From: Ptychodera flava
Lineage: Eukaryota > Hemichordata > Enteropneusta > Ptychoderidae
DNA length: 64,000 nucleotides
Direction: 5' to 3'
Assembly (NCBI RefSeq): GCF_041260155.1
Contig: NC_091938.1
Location: forward strand, 15,759,219-15,823,218
The position numbers were made by a program, and so were the translations under genes. Numbering within the stretch: the stretch's first letter is position 1; every line of letters begins with the position of its first letter. Shown here one piece after another: positions 1-44,575 of the stretch. The notes below the pieces were generated by a model, which was not told where the DNA came from, searched no databases, and was given only the letters and a program-made list of their open reading frames with translations.

Positions 1-194
1 TACTGTACTGGCTCCAACGCACGTTTGTTGTAATAATCACCGTACCATGACCTTAAAAATATCGCCAATCACAGCTGACGCTTAACTATAGAAAAACAAC
101 ACATTAAAACTGTTATTTGTATCGGTCACATGTGGGTGACGAATGACACATGCAAAAGACGTGCCTTTAGAAACGAGTGTCGCGCTGATTAGAA

Positions 195-1125
<931 letters not shown>

Positions 1126-1704
1126 GCCAGAATTCACTTTGTAAACAATGCCATCGCATTTTACACACATACAGGATGAGTAAACAAGCTAATACTGTGT
1201 ACCTCAACATCCTTTAACGAGTAGAACAATTATGATCCGCACGGGCGATGATAGTGAACACGCAATGATGTTAAATGCCAACGCGAACACACAGCGAGTA
1301 ACGGAGAACCGTATTGACAAGGTTAAGCCTAGCATTGTCCAGTCTACACAAGAATAAGAACAAGAAATGACCGGAAAGGGATTCACTAAACTTGGAAGAT
1401 GTACAGGCGGCATAGAAAACAGTTCGTGATTGCTTGGAAATCACTGGCTTTTTCGATTCGAGGAGTTATCAAATTCCATTATAGAGGGCGCACGACACTA
1501 CTTTCCGAAATACAGCGCTCTGAATATAGCGGTAGCGACTGAATTAGACATTTGAAACAACTGTAGTTAAAGTCAACAAAATTTACGGCTACATACCGGC
1601 CGTTTAAACTGAGATGAGATACAAATGTATTTTGTTGGCCTCGACAACACAATACATTGCCCACTATACGCAATGTTATTGTTGACAGGTGAATTGGCTG
1701 GTCT
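1126..1704. mobile_element. Possible inverted-repeat DNA element
   Basis: The left end (CCAGAATTCACTTTGTAAAC) and the reverse complement of the right end (CAGCCAATTCACCTGTCAAC) align over about 30 bp with mismatches. A diverged single copy of the left end lies at about 10,824-10,920. No target-site duplication is clear and there is no coding capacity. Confidence 0.4.
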
Positions 1705-2516
1705 CAATTTGTACCGTTTAATTATTGACCCGAGTAATTCATTCGTTTATCAAAAATAAGTCGCTTCTGCGAATTAATCGCTGGGACTTACCCTAGAAGA
1801 GAGAACTTCCTGGAAGTGTGTCACGTGACAAAGTATCAATAACGAAAGCCATATGGAATCCCTTTTCTATGCAAAATACTTCATTTGCTGCTGAAGGCAG
1901 TGGACAATGGGCCCGTAAAGAGAGACAGGACGATTTTTTGGCGTCAGGATATTTTCAAGGTAAGCTTTTCACAATCCATGGAATGTCTGTTATATTTTTG
2001 ACGATAAAATACGCATATCACCGCAGGTATATGATTCTTCGATTTGCCGATGAAAGAACAACTGAGAGACGCCATTAAAAAGGAACGCGCCACTTCACTT
2101 ACACGAAATGACGACACAATTTCATCACCGTTTGTTCCCTATTGCTGGTAAGCTTGGCGACTCGTAAACTTATACTCCTGTGGGTGAGTGGCATGACCTT
2201 TGCCCATGCGTTTGTGTACAGTGTGACCGTAGGAAAGGAACGGCCATTTGATATGAGATCTTCATAATAAATATCTTTGAAATGGGCGTCTTTACTTACG
2301 CCCATATAGACATTATATTACTGTTTACCAGGATATTATCGCCACACTCCCATTTCAGAGCTGATAATTTGCATAAAATTAGCAAAAGTATTACATCGAA
2401 CCAGTGTTTTGCCCAGAGTGCGTTCTTGCGTCTTTTGACGCAAAATTAGCAACAATGTCCTGCAAAAAATAGCGGACATGGGTCACAGGGACGCACTAAA
2501 ATCAGGGCTAGAATTG
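1705..2516. other. Intergenic, nothing recognised
   Basis: Contains a short open frame (1818-2078) with a donor-like GTAAGC at 1961, but no family resemblance. No repeats seen. Confidence 0.45.
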
Positions 2517-2519
2517 TAA

Positions 2520-4163
2520 GGGACGGACCATTAGACCTTGGGAGGGGGTGGTCAAAAACAGAAAAAAAATTTTTCAGAGCAGAAAGTTTGGAAAAAAAAA
2601 ATCTTCAAACTAGTTTGCAAAATAAAAAAAAAATAAATACGAAGACAAATGCGTAAAAAAAAATCTGCAAAACTCTTTAAAATCTTGAATTTTTTTTAGA
2701 TTTTACCGACAGGAAGCAACTTTCTGTATTTTTAATAGATCCTCCAGGCACATTTTTAATTTTAATTTATACATTTAGAGTGACTGTATCCCTTATACTG
2801 GAAGTTGTGATTATCTTATCTTTTCAGGACTTTTGTATTCTGATCACTTGAAAATTATAAAGTTATAGAGCCTGTTTTCTACTTGTTTCCTGCGTACAAA
2901 CCAAGCAGGTACACTAGGTAAAACATTGAAACTATGGTATGGTTGTCAAGACAGAAAGTTATATTTGCCTTTTAAGATCAAGGTAAACAGATGCAGGCCA
3001 CATCAGGTTCATTTTTTTTAGAGTGCCATCTATCCAACAAATCCCAACACAAAAACACACAAAAGGGTTGAACTTTGAAAGTTTCTCGATAGCAAATACT
3101 GAATAAATCTGCATGAATAATCGTTTGTGTGTAGCAAAAGCTGAATGACAATTATCTGAAGAATTTTTCCACCACAAAAAAGAGCATGATTTAAACAAAT
3201 CTTAAGGGACTTATGTAGCAAATTTCAAAGAAATTGGACAAGCCCTTTCAGAGAATACAGATTTTTTGACCATGAATGGCATAAATTGCCCTAAAAAGAC
3301 AAATATTAAAATTTCACCACATCTATACACATCCAATCAGTTTGGACATGCTGCTACAGAGAAATAGATGTTTTGATCAAAAAAGGGCAACAATTGCTCT
3401 AAAAACACAAATATGCAAATTTCACCATATTTTGCAAACAGCTTCTCAGCTTGTCAAAATCAATTGTAAATCATGAGATATGCATGATATTTGGTGGGGT
3501 GAATGTAGGCATTTCATCACGCAGTAGAAAGGGAAGCCAGGAAACCAAAATAGTCAATATTCAAAACTATAGGAAGCTACTGAGGAGCAAGAAGACCATG
3601 TTTCAGAGGAAGATGTGTAATCTGAAAAAATATGCTCCCAAAGTGCCACCAAATAACACTATTTTAATCTCTATTTATCAAAAGCTCCAACGGCAGGAGT
3701 GGGGACACCCCCCTGCTGATCTCCCCCCGCAAAAATACTCCCCAAGTGCCACCAAATAACACCATTTTCATCTCTATTTTTCAAAAACTCCAACGGCAGG
3801 AGGGGGACACCCCCCTCCTGACCTCCCCCCGCAAAAGTACTCCCCAAGTTCCACCAAATAACACCATTTTAATCTCTATTTTTCAAAAACTCCAACGGCA
3901 GGGGGGGAACACCCCCCTCCTGACCTCCCCCCGTGACCGCTTGCGTGGCCGCTTGTGGTGCTTGGCACCACATCTTTGCCCTCTTTATTCTAAGACAGCG
4001 ACGAACTAAAAAAAAATTACAAATCTGAAAATTTACTCTGAAAAAAAAATAAGCACAGCTAATCTCAATTGGAAAAAAATTTTTTTTAGAAATTTACAAT
4101 ATTAAAAAAAAATTTTTCAAAATTTCATTGTGACCACCCCCCCAAGATCTAATGGTCCATCCC
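2520..4163. mobile_element. Harbinger-like non-autonomous DNA transposon
   Basis: Terminal inverted repeats of about 60 bp, starting GGGACGGACCATTAGACCTT on the left and GGGATGGACCATTAGATCTT in the reverse complement of the right end. Both sides carry TAA (2517-2519 and 4164-4166), the 3-bp TWA target-site duplication typical of PIF/Harbinger. The inside is A/T-rich, with a 103-bp tandem repeat near the right end. No transposase frame, so mobilised in trans if at all. The superfamily is inferred from the TSD. Confidence 0.72.
3633..3945 (+). repeat. Three tandem ~103-bp units
   Basis: Units start near 3633, 3738 and 3840 with CTCCCCAAGTGCCACCAAAT or close variants, and share a C-rich stretch (ACACCCCCCT...CTCCCCCCG). 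It sits inside the Harbinger-like element and probably makes up a variable internal array. Confidence 0.85.
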
Positions 4164-4166
4164 TAA

Positions 4167-5926
4167 ATACATACTTAGTAGCCAGTACAGTTATTGCTTC
4201 TCTATTGAGACAATGAAACATTTAAAATTTAGTCTATTTTTTTTGTCACAATGTAAACACTATTGGAAAATCAGTTAGTCTGTTACAGTCTACGATTCAT
4301 TGAATGTGAGCAAGGCGATGTGCGTCCACTGGGCCCTGAAGCCTTGGGGACAGACTCAAATACCAGGCCACGTACGATCCCGATAACCAGACAATGATTT
4401 CGGAAGCGGAAGGCTTGTAAAAAGAACAACAAACTTTTCACAAAGCAAATTTTATTGATCACCAACTTTGAATGAAACGCTTACATGTAAATATATGCTA
4501 GTACAGTGAAGTACTGAGAACCAAATTTTCAGTCACTACACTAGCCCAGGCATATGGCATCAAACGGAATTGACTGTACGTGTATTTTGTGTACTGGAAG
4601 CTCGTGACTTCACCTAAAATATCATCAACCCCACAATTTTGTTGAAACACTATATCCCTGACTTTCAAAGTAGTAATTTGCCTTAAAATTCCCGAGAAGG
4701 AATCTCATACAACTCTCCGATCGTCTGCAAGCCAGAGAGATCGAGGTCACCATGCTGAATTCCTTTTATAGTAAAGACACCTTAGCTCGATTGTAGCTGA
4801 TCTTAACAAGAACCACCTAGCTTGTCAAAACAGCTTTATGGCAATGTGCTATCATGAGGATCAAGGAGTTCTCTCAGATATTTATGTTTTCAAACTATAT
4901 TTTTTGCAATTTTCAGGGAAAATTGTCAGTCATTGGAGCAATTAGGTCTATAAAAACGAAGAGAACTTTACAGCAGTCATGAAAAACCCAGATTACAATG
5001 TGCATCAAACTATTGTCTTCAACCACTTCTAGTTCTGGAGTCAGAAGTGTAATGAAACATCTTCTTTATTTCTGTTAAACACATGTAATGCAGTCACTGG
5101 CAAGAATCCCCATAAAGAAAAATGCGCATGAAATTGATTTTATCATCATGATGTCTTTTTTTAAAATTCAAAACTGTAAATACAACCAGTTAATATGACT
5201 TTGTCACAAACCATTATAGGAGACGTCCAGCAATCTTAATTTTAAAATGAATGTATGTATTCATGATATCAAATTTTCGATGGAAAACAACAGCCCTACA
5301 TGTTTACAATACCTTTCTGCCTTGGTGACTTGACTTTGCTTTGCGTTCTTCTCTCACACATTGACCCCTATTGTAACTCAGTGTCCTCCTATTTTAACAA
5401 TCATGAGACACTGTGTCCCACCTTTACAATTCCTGGGCAAAACACTGATAGAACCATAAATGGACAAACGGTCAGACGTACAGAATTACGATAGGGATCG
5501 TCTGGTTGATTGATACCATTGCCAAGATCTTGATCAAATTTAACGTACTGCAATTTTAGATTCGCGCAGACCATTAGAGGGTATACGGTAAGCAATAAGT
5601 CGAACTCAGTTCAGGTAATACAGAGTTCCATCTGACTTCATCGAATGTTTTGATAAAATAATGTCTCCGGGCCAAATTCCAATATCAATCACACTATTTT
5701 AATCCACGAAGTAAACTTGGCATTCAGTGTTGAAATACATTGACACTGAAAAACCAAAACGGTGCCGATTTCACCGGAAGTTGAGATGTGATGTTCTTTC
5801 ATGGCACTGATTTTCTGTCTGTCTATCAGCTCAAAAAATGGCGGTCAACGTCATCACAGAGTGAACTGAGCCACAGTAAAACAGTGGTACACGTGAAACA
5901 TTCCAATTCACTTTACCTTAAGATGG
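4167..5926. other. Intergenic, nothing recognised
   Basis: No open frame above about 60 codons with any family resemblance, and no clear repeat. A small inverted pair, CGGTCAGACGTACAGAATTA (about 5,469) and its approximate complement near 5,580, is too weak to call. Confidence 0.45.
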
Positions 5927-6660
5927 CAGGGCTCGAAATTAACTTTTTGCCTAATAGTCCACTTGGGCTACCATTTTCTGAAGTCGATAGCCCGTTGATA
6001 ATAGCTGGTAGCCCATGCATATTTTTGGTTCAGGGGTATCTTTTTCTTCGTTAACAAGGCAAGAAAAGTCTATTTTTCAAGATTCTGCCAATGAAGTGAA
6101 TTTTTTAGTCCTTTGATGTGAATACTTGCACACCTTAAATACACAAGCAAACAGGTATAATGGACGATAGTGAAACTCAAAAGTTTGGTGACCTATTGAC
6201 AACCCATTTCACTCTCAGAGTTGTGTGCAAATTTTGATAGTCGTCATAACAACAACACGACCTTCTCAGCACTGACACATACTGTAGCAGGGCTAAAAAC
6301 AGAGCGTGGCCCTTCTGTAGAGAGGAGGCATAATTTCCGTGTAATTGTGATTGGTACATTATGATCAAAATGCTACGAAAATTTATCTTCATTGGCCATC
6401 ATTTCCTGTGCCTGTCATTCAAATACGTCAGTTCAGATATTGAAACTTTGTTGCAAAGTTCCATCGCACGGCCGGTCGTCTTCGTAATTTACATAACAAA
6501 GTTATAGCATGGCTGACCATGGCTGACCAGAGAAGTACTGACTGAATTTCAGGTCCAAGGCTTTGGTAGTCCGCGTGGGCTATCATTTCATGGATTTTGG
6601 TAGCCCAAGAGAAAAGTCTGTAGTCTGTGGACGCGGGACTACCGCTAATTTCGAGCCCTG
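5927..6660. mobile_element. hAT-like non-autonomous DNA transposon
   Basis: The ends are inverted repeats starting CAGGGCTCGAAATTA on both strands (left at 5927, right end CCCTG at 6660). CAGGG termini with this length are typical of hAT elements. Related sub-terminal blocks (TGGTAGCCCA) repeat near both ends. The flanks share only AGATG, so a clean 8-bp duplication is not shown. No transposase. Confidence 0.65.
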
Positions 6661-7570
6661 AGATGTACATGTGGTAAAATTTTATCAGCACGCGCCGTTA
6701 TCGCGCGCTGTACGCAATGTTATTGAATGTACAATTTTGTCTTCTCTCGCTTGGTTGTTTTCGTTCCTGTACGATCACGGAAAGAGTAGTATTCCCTTGT
6801 GCATCTACTGTGCTATGAAGTTAGGCACATCTCGATAATCAAACTTAAATCTTTTACCCGCACTTCGCTTAGCAAAATATAATAATAGTTTTAAAATAGC
6901 CATTTTTAATTTCAAATATCATTAAATTTTAGCTTAAGGTGAAGCACAAAACTAAAAGTAAACGTAGAAACATTTTGGAAAAGCACATGAGCTGAAATTT
7001 ACTTATATTTTGAATTCAAAATGCCCTCCTACATGTAGTGGTCGCAAAGACCCCCAATTGGTAATGCTGTGATTATTGAAATTTAAAAGCGAAGCTACCG
7101 ACATTTATTATTGATAAAATATCGTCAATGCTGCCGCTTGCCGGTAGGGAAAAAGCATATTTCCCCGATGAGCGGGTGAATCACTAACAGAGCAGACAAA
7201 ATGGCCATGTTGGAACCCGTGTGAGTCCTACAGAGGGACAAAGTCATCTGTTTTCCTTGGTCATGACCTTCCTGTTTCCAAATCAACTTTGAACTCTGAA
7301 CTCAAAAGCAATTATAATGAAGCATGACGTAAGTGTCAGATAAAGGCTCTCAATGACGTGTGCGGGAACATGATAAAATGATGTACTGCTGTTCACTCAG
7401 AGCTGTAAAAGACAGCTGACAGTCTCAAAAATCGATATTACATTTTTTAAACAGAAAGTGAAATTGACACAAATTAAGTGCCATAATTAAATTGACACCA
7501 AGATGTTGATTGAACCATGATAAATGTGTTGCGAATGATATCTACCCATGCATTTTATTTGTAATCTTGT
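6661..7570. other. Intergenic, nothing recognised
   Basis: AT-rich, without coding or repeat signal that I can support. Confidence 0.45.
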
Positions 7571-7760
7571 CTATTACAGGGAGACATTAACACATACAGG
7601 TCGTCCAGATGCGCACCCCATCCTGTGGTAGACGCATCTGTACAAAGGAACTTGTCGGGCCTGACAGTTTTCAGCGAAACACCCCGCCTGTAAATTTTCT
7701 GTGTCTTCCCACCCTAATAGGTGGTAACGTAAGGCAGGTCTGATTAACCAGTCTTGCAAT
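7571..7760 (-). mobile_element. Short retroelement fossil (reverse transcriptase/RNase H region)
   Basis: A minus-strand reading shows the retroelement RNase H pattern TDASTTGWGAHL. The spacing and the GWGAHL tail resemble DIRS-type elements, though other families are possible. Only about 190 bp remain. It is a broken, isolated fragment with no visible ends, and looks old. Confidence 0.6.
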
Positions 7761-8798
7761 TGATCTTTACAATACGTGCTGTGATAAACCAGGAAGCATA
7801 TAAATCAATCAGTACAATGACACATACATGAGTGACCATTTATGTTATGCTGTGCAGTAGATTCAAAAGGGGTATATCAAACAACACAGCGGCAGATTAT
7901 AAACCCAAATTCGTGTAGTGAAGTCGACAGATTCCTACGAAATGTTGCAGAGAGACTATGAAAATGCGAAAGAGAATGTACACTTAAGCCGTGTGAGTTT
8001 ACAGCTTTGTGTCTTTTGTGTGCTTTCGCCTCAAATAGCGACGTATCCAAGTTACATTTCACTGAGTACTCTTCAGAGGAAAGGTAACCCAGCACTTCAC
8101 TTCGTTCCACTATGTTGATCACTGTCACCGTATTTTCAGCTGTATATTTCTAATAAGGTTTTATGAATATCCTCTGATCTCTTATTACGGAAAATACTAT
8201 TTTTATATGAAATGACTCGCTAAATAAAAAGTTCACTTTGCCAACATACTAGGACGGTAAAACAAGAAGTCCACAACCATGACGAAGCTGACGAGACTTC
8301 CTTATACTTTATTTTTGAAGTTACACAAATATTTATGTCAAGGTTAAAGATGCACTAATCCATGGAGTTACAGCGCCGAGTATGCTGATACACGAAATAA
8401 TCACTCGTCAGGTTTGTCACTCTGAGCATTTTTTGGAGCATGTTGAGAAATACAAAAATATACGAAGACCACGACCGATTTCTAAAGTACACATGAGTTC
8501 AAAGGTGAAGAACTAAAACGTTAAAAGCCTAATGTTAGAGGCATTCAAACAGCAAAGTATCCCTTCCTCAAACCATGCTTACTAACATCAAACTGCAGCA
8601 CAAGTCGCCCGGAAATTTGCTAAAATAACACAAAGAAAAGTTCAGAGACAAATAGCTACCAAGGTTCTGTCAAATAGGTTAAAAATGCACTTCCGCCGTA
8701 AGCTCCACAACTACTTTTCTTTTAAACAAACCGAAGATTATTCTAAAATTAAAATCAAGGATTTTTATGAACATTTTTTATATCAGAGAAGCAAGTTC
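7761..8798. other. Intergenic, nothing recognised
   Basis: No supported gene, RNA or repeat. Short open frames on both strands overlap at 7,877-8,128 without family resemblance. Confidence 0.45.
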
Positions 8799-9139
8799 AG
8801 GTAGTGCGCAACTTGAAATTGAAAGACTGTACAACAGTGCTCAATTTTTTTCGCAATAAAATATAAACCATTCCTTTTAGAAATAAAATCTAGGGTCACC
8901 GTGCAAAATTTGGTACTAAAGAAACAAATGACCCAATTTTCAGAGACACCTGAATTTCAAAATGGCTGCTAACCTAGGGTTAACTGTATAGGGAAAGTAA
9001 TTTACAATTTTCACAAAAATAAGCCAGTGAAAACTTTACTTAGCACCTTGAGCTTCAAAATGAGCCCTTGCGAAAGTTAATCGAACGATCAATGAAAATT
9101 TTGAGTGTCCAATCTCTCTCCTCGAGGCACCTTCTCTTT
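8799..9139 (-). mobile_element. 350-bp TA-type MITE, copy 1 (minus)
   Basis: Starts AGGTAG and contains GGGTCACCGTGCAAA, AAAATGGC and the closing CTCGAGGC block of the family defined by the copies at 26,828 and 58,858. Diverged. Confidence 0.72.
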
Positions 9140-9482
9140 GAACTCAAATTTACTGACAATCCTACACAGTATTTAAAATTCCAAATGGTCGCCATTATTT
9201 CGATTTGAAAGAGGGGAAAACCACATTTATGCATTCAATCAAAATAACACGGTGAAACACATTTGTTTCGCAGGTTTCAACGTGAGCTAATACAAACTAT
9301 AGACCTGTACAAAAGTGTATAAACACATACGGTACACATGCTCCCAAAGGTGCGGACTGTACTAGCTGTAAGCTTATGTATATATTCGTGGCATATAGAC
9401 AAACGGTGGGTGACGTTATTTTTCCTGAAGGCTAGTACAACATATTGTTCGGCGTTAAACATTGTCTAATTCTTCAAAAGTC

Positions 9483-9925
9483 ACAATACACCTGATACGA
9501 AATCATTTTCGATTTGACTTCCATGGAAATCAGCCCAACGAAGAAGAGCATGCATACACAGATATAAGCTCATTTGCGGCTGAATACAAAGGTATCAGTG
9601 GGCGTTGTGTTGAATTCATAGCCTTGAATGCACAAAGTACATGATTTCCCGAAGAAAAAGTGCCCCTCACCAATTATATCTCTCAAGCTAACAGAAGACA
9701 AATGTGACCTAGCTATTTGGCATTATGTAAAAATGGTCATAATTTTTTTAAAAAATGCAAAACCCCTGACGCGAAATCATTTTCGATTCGCCTTCCGTGG
9801 AAATCAGTCTAACGAATCAGCTTGTTAAGTGCACGTATCCTTTTATCGGAACAGCTAGCTATTTATAAACACACAATGGGCATTGTCCTGAATTCGACCT
9901 CTCACCTTGAATACATGTAGTATAT
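9483..9925 (+). repeat. Diverged tandem duplication (period about 275 bp)
   Basis: GAAATCATTTTCGATTTGAC followed by TTCC-TGGAAATCAG at about 9,500 recurs at about 9,773 (GAAATCATTTTCGATTCGCC), and both copies end in a shared GGGC-TTGT...GAATTC...CTTGAAT segment. Function unknown. Confidence 0.65.
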
Positions 9926-12686
9926 GTACCTACGCTCTTCGACTGACAAGTACCATTAATGATATCACCTCCTATACATGCTTGAAATGAAAGCTCCGAT
10001 TTGTCTGCAAATTTCGGGTCTGGACTGTATATTTCTCTGTAAACAAAAAGTGTTAATTTCTCTGTAAAATTTTAATTTCTTTGTAAATTTCAGATTAAAA
10101 TTTATATTTCAAGGTGCTTGTATCGTGGAGGGCAAATTGCGTGAACTTTATGCATTTCGTATTTTTCTCCAGGAAGCTGAATTATTTCATCGAAACATTA
10201 TTAAAGCAAGCAATAACCTATGACCTGTTGTCTGTTTGTACACATCACATGAGACTGACGTGCCGCAGTGAGATAAATTTAGTGTGCCGATTATGTCAGT
10301 AGCAATACTTGCCATCGGAACGAGGAACCATTCGCAACCTTTGGCGACCTACTCCTATCGGCACCGTGCTCTACACATCAGAACACCAGCCTTCAACTCT
10401 TTTGGAGTAAGTGAGTGAGTCAACAATCATTTGTGTCTTTCTACTAGATTTCGTCAGCATGCTATGACTTACCCCAAACAGAAACACCTGTATTTTGTCC
10501 ATAATAATGTGGCGAGAACCGAGAAACGGAATTTGGCAAGAATTCCCTTTATCATAAAATCAAGAATTTTAAGCTCAGGTGATTCATATTCTGTTTCATT
10601 GCCGTTTCCTGGAAATCGTTCATATATGTGAACGAAGCAGTATTTCGAAACCCATGCGTTAAATATATTGTTTCGCCTTTCTGAAACTATTTCTGTTTTG
10701 CTGTTTAATGGCATGTTCTTGTTCTACTCCGTAAAGCATCTTAAAGCACCTACCATTTGGCTTGACAACACAGCGTCTCTACGTGTAATATGCACTGTTT
10801 TGTTTACCTTTGAATTCTAGTCCGGACCTGAATTCACCTGTCAACAATAACAATTCAGTTTACACATGTACAGGCTGTGATGACAAGCTGAACATTGTGT
10901 ATCGCAACATGATTTAGGTAGAAGAAAAAGATACTGTTGTGGATATACAAAACAAAAATCGTGAAAAAAAATTTTCAAAAATTACAGCGACTGTCCCTGT
11001 AAAGCTGTAACCATGTAAGCTGCAAGAGATTTATGAGAAAACATATTACTTTTTGTATTCAAACTGATCATTCCACTTCTAAATATTGCCCACGAGGAAA
11101 TATTTTGTGACTTGACGTAGAAGACTTCAAGTCGATCATAAAGTATGGATCAATTTCATTGAATTTCATGTAGAGATGCCAGAAAATTATGCTCTACGTT
11201 TTCATTATTCTAGAAGACTTCGTAAGACAAGCCATTTTGGGGAAAAAATCATTCAAAGCTGGCAGCTCTATGCTAAATTTCAGAATGCCATGGCAATATT
11301 ATGTTTTTCTTTACACATAACACGATTGGAACTAAATTGGGATAATTGGATTGGCAGAATTTCTCAAGAATTTTAGAAATTTCTCTAATTTTACACCATA
11401 TTTGCTTACCATCTTTAAAATTTTATACACAATTTACGATGCTGTTGGAAATCTTATGAGTAAGAATCAGTGCATGATAGTATCTAATGCAAATTGTTCA
11501 AAACATGTGAACAATATTCACATTTGAGTGAAAATATGAGAGTTTGTCTGTAGTTTCTTCATTACTGAAACACTAGTAATAATGTCAGTTTGTCATTTTT
11601 CCTCGACCAAAATGAAGCTTTTCGATTGATTTACAGTTAAGTCAGTCAGGTCTTTTAAAATGTGCGCCTGACTCAAATTTATGTTTATGAAGCCTTAAAT
11701 TCATGAAAAAGTCAGGGGCATTTCAAAAGTGCCCTGACTCAAAATTCGTCAATTAGAGAAATTTTAAGCATTTTGTCTCGTTTCTTCAGTACATTTACAC
11801 AAAAATGAACTTATTTTCATAAAAATGAATCCGATGAAAGAGGTATGCAATAATCGTTGTTTTCGTTGTTTTGTCCGATGAGAACAATATTTCAAATTTA
11901 CACTATTTTATCATTTTGTAAAATTTCAGCTGTAAAAATTTCGATTTCGTTACATTTTCCTAATAATTACTCTCATCCAATTTTCCCAAATTAGTTCCAA
12001 TCGTGTTACATGGACAAACTCACTCAAAAGATCTTCTTGATACTGTTGATTACTGCATCATTGTGTATAGTGGTTAGTACTTATCTTGTTTCTTCGCACA
12101 TTTGCAAACCGTTTAGCCATCAGAGAAATGTTCAAATGACTGCGATGAAAATGAGCGATGTTGCTTCGGTCTCAATCACCTCCCTTGTTCTTTGAAAGCT
12201 GAATTTTGTCTTAAACACTCTAAGCTGCATTAAATCAAAAGATAGTACCTATTTTCACCCGATGTCTATTTATTTTCTCTCCTACTGTTACCTAAAACAT
12301 GATGATTTTTTTTTAAATGGGTAATAATGTTACTGTTTTGAAGCTCCCATCTTTAGAATCCGCCTGAAAGACAGTCCTTTAATACAGAAGATTACATTTT
12401 TCAGTGAAAACCCGGTGAAAAATACCGAGGCCTTAGTACTTACAGAATAGAATGCAGGAATTTTATTAAAAAGGACCATACAATGCAAAATCTGCACTGG
12501 ACTCAAAACTTATCTCTTGTCATACAATATCGAAACGAGCACAATAGTTTCTTATCAATTTAACAGGTTTCAATCAGTTCAACGAGTATCATCCGAACGT
12601 TAACATCATCCTTGTGAGGTCGGTGATGGCGTAATTTTGCGAAGGGATTTCTAGAGAGCGAGAGAGGGACTCGGTACAGTGACAAC
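9926..12686. other. Upstream flank of the HELZ2-like gene, nothing recognised
   Basis: No supported exon. A diverged copy of one repeat end lies at about 10,824-10,920. No TATA box or clear interferon-response-type element (GAAANNGAAA) was seen in the 300 bp before the start codon. The promoter or a 5' UTR exon may lie anywhere here. Confidence 0.4.
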
Positions 12687-43299
<30,613 letters not shown>

Positions 43300-43748
43300 G
43301 TAAAGGCAGACCAAGGGAAATGCGGAAAAATCACCATGTCAACTGATAATTTTAGATGCCGGACTTTGCGAGAAAGATTTAACAAAACTTATAGGATTTA
43401 CAAAAAATCTACAAAATGGTGTGAAATATTTTCTTGCTTACATTTGATTCATTATTCAATGCAATAACTAAAGTTTCAGTCTCCGAAATGAAACGACCTT
43501 CACTAACATATTTTAGAACTTTCCTGCAAAGTTTTTAAATCCACAATTTTACTTTTCGATATCAAGGAAACGGTATCATTCACAACGAAATTTATATTGC
43601 TATATTTGCCTTATTCTGTACAAATCGTATTTTACAAAGACAGATTGTAAATTGTATAAATTTCCTGGTGCATTTCTTTCGAATACTTGACGTCTATTGA
43701 AGTCTATTTACGTCATAACATATGCATAACACACATGATTATCATATC

Positions 43749-43754
43749 AATAAA
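43749..43754 (+). terminator. Candidate polyadenylation signal AATAAA
   Basis: First AATAAA hexamer downstream of the HELZ2-like stop, about 450 bp away. It would give a 3' UTR of about 43,300-43,775. No transcript evidence is available. Confidence 0.45.
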
Positions 43755-43775
43755 AGAAATCTCTTAATCAGAAAC

Positions 43776-44358
43776 GTTCTAAAAGATAGATGTTTGATAC
43801 AAAATTTAAATGTTGTATGTAAGGGGAGGGGTGACAAAAACTGTCTGACAAAAGGACTTTTTAGTGCAATCGAAATTTCTTGACAACAAACTCTGTTCAG
43901 TACTAATTCAAAAGGGCGTATCGGATGGGAAGAATAATTGTGAGAAATCTGGTTTTGAATCTACATTGAACGTTCCTTAATCTCCTTTAGAATAGATAAA
44001 TAAACGTTTCATATACGGAAAGATGACGCCAGAGTGAATCTTACACGCAAACTGATTTCAGGGAGATGTAGGGATTGCTTTAGGATTTGTCAGTTGTATT
44101 CCTAGTAGCTTGGCCATTACTTCAGAAGAGAGTAGCACGGATGGTATTGAAAGAAAAAACTTGGGGAATAATATTTTGTCATTCCAGCACCGAACTTTTT
44201 GTACTGTCTTTTTCATGAATAATGGAATATTTACACATGTAGAAATTACGATAGAAATTACCATGTATAAAAGTTGTTTAAAATCAGATCTTCCAATTAA
44301 ATTGTCCAGTGTATTTATCCAAGGTTGACTATCACCTTTTCCAAAGATAACAAATGGA
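43776..44358. other. Downstream flank of the HELZ2-like gene, nothing recognised
   Basis: AT-rich, with no supported feature. Confidence 0.45.
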
Positions 44359-44575
44359 AGGCCAAAAAACTTATTTGTTTCTGGTCACCGCCCGCATCAC
44401 TTCGAAGTGTGCGCGTCAACTGTTTTTTTTCCTGTTTTCATTTGCCCCTATGAAAAAGGGGAAAATGTATCAAATTCCACCAAAATTTTAAAAAAAAATG
44501 AAAAAAAATCGCGCCGCCGCATCATTTTTGCCACATATCAATGACCAGAAACAAACCTATTATTTTTTTTGGCCT
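44359..44575. mobile_element. 217-bp MITE with long inverted repeats
   Basis: The left end AGGCCAAAAAACTTATTTGT continues into TTCTGGTCA, and the reverse complement of the right end reads AGGCCAAAAAAAATAATAGG then TTTGTTTCTGGTCA, with a shared GCATCA further in. The flanks (AATGGA / AATGAA) may be a worn target duplication. No coding capacity. Confidence 0.65.

Noticed and set aside
1818-2078. Possible exon with donor-like GTAAGC at 1961 and a nearby CGCAG
   Set aside because: The implied intron would be under 70 bp, and the peptide resembles nothing known.
12400-12686. Interferon-response-like element before the start codon
   Set aside because: Two GTGAAAA-type words occur at about 12,403-12,421, but their spacing does not fit GAAANNGAAA.
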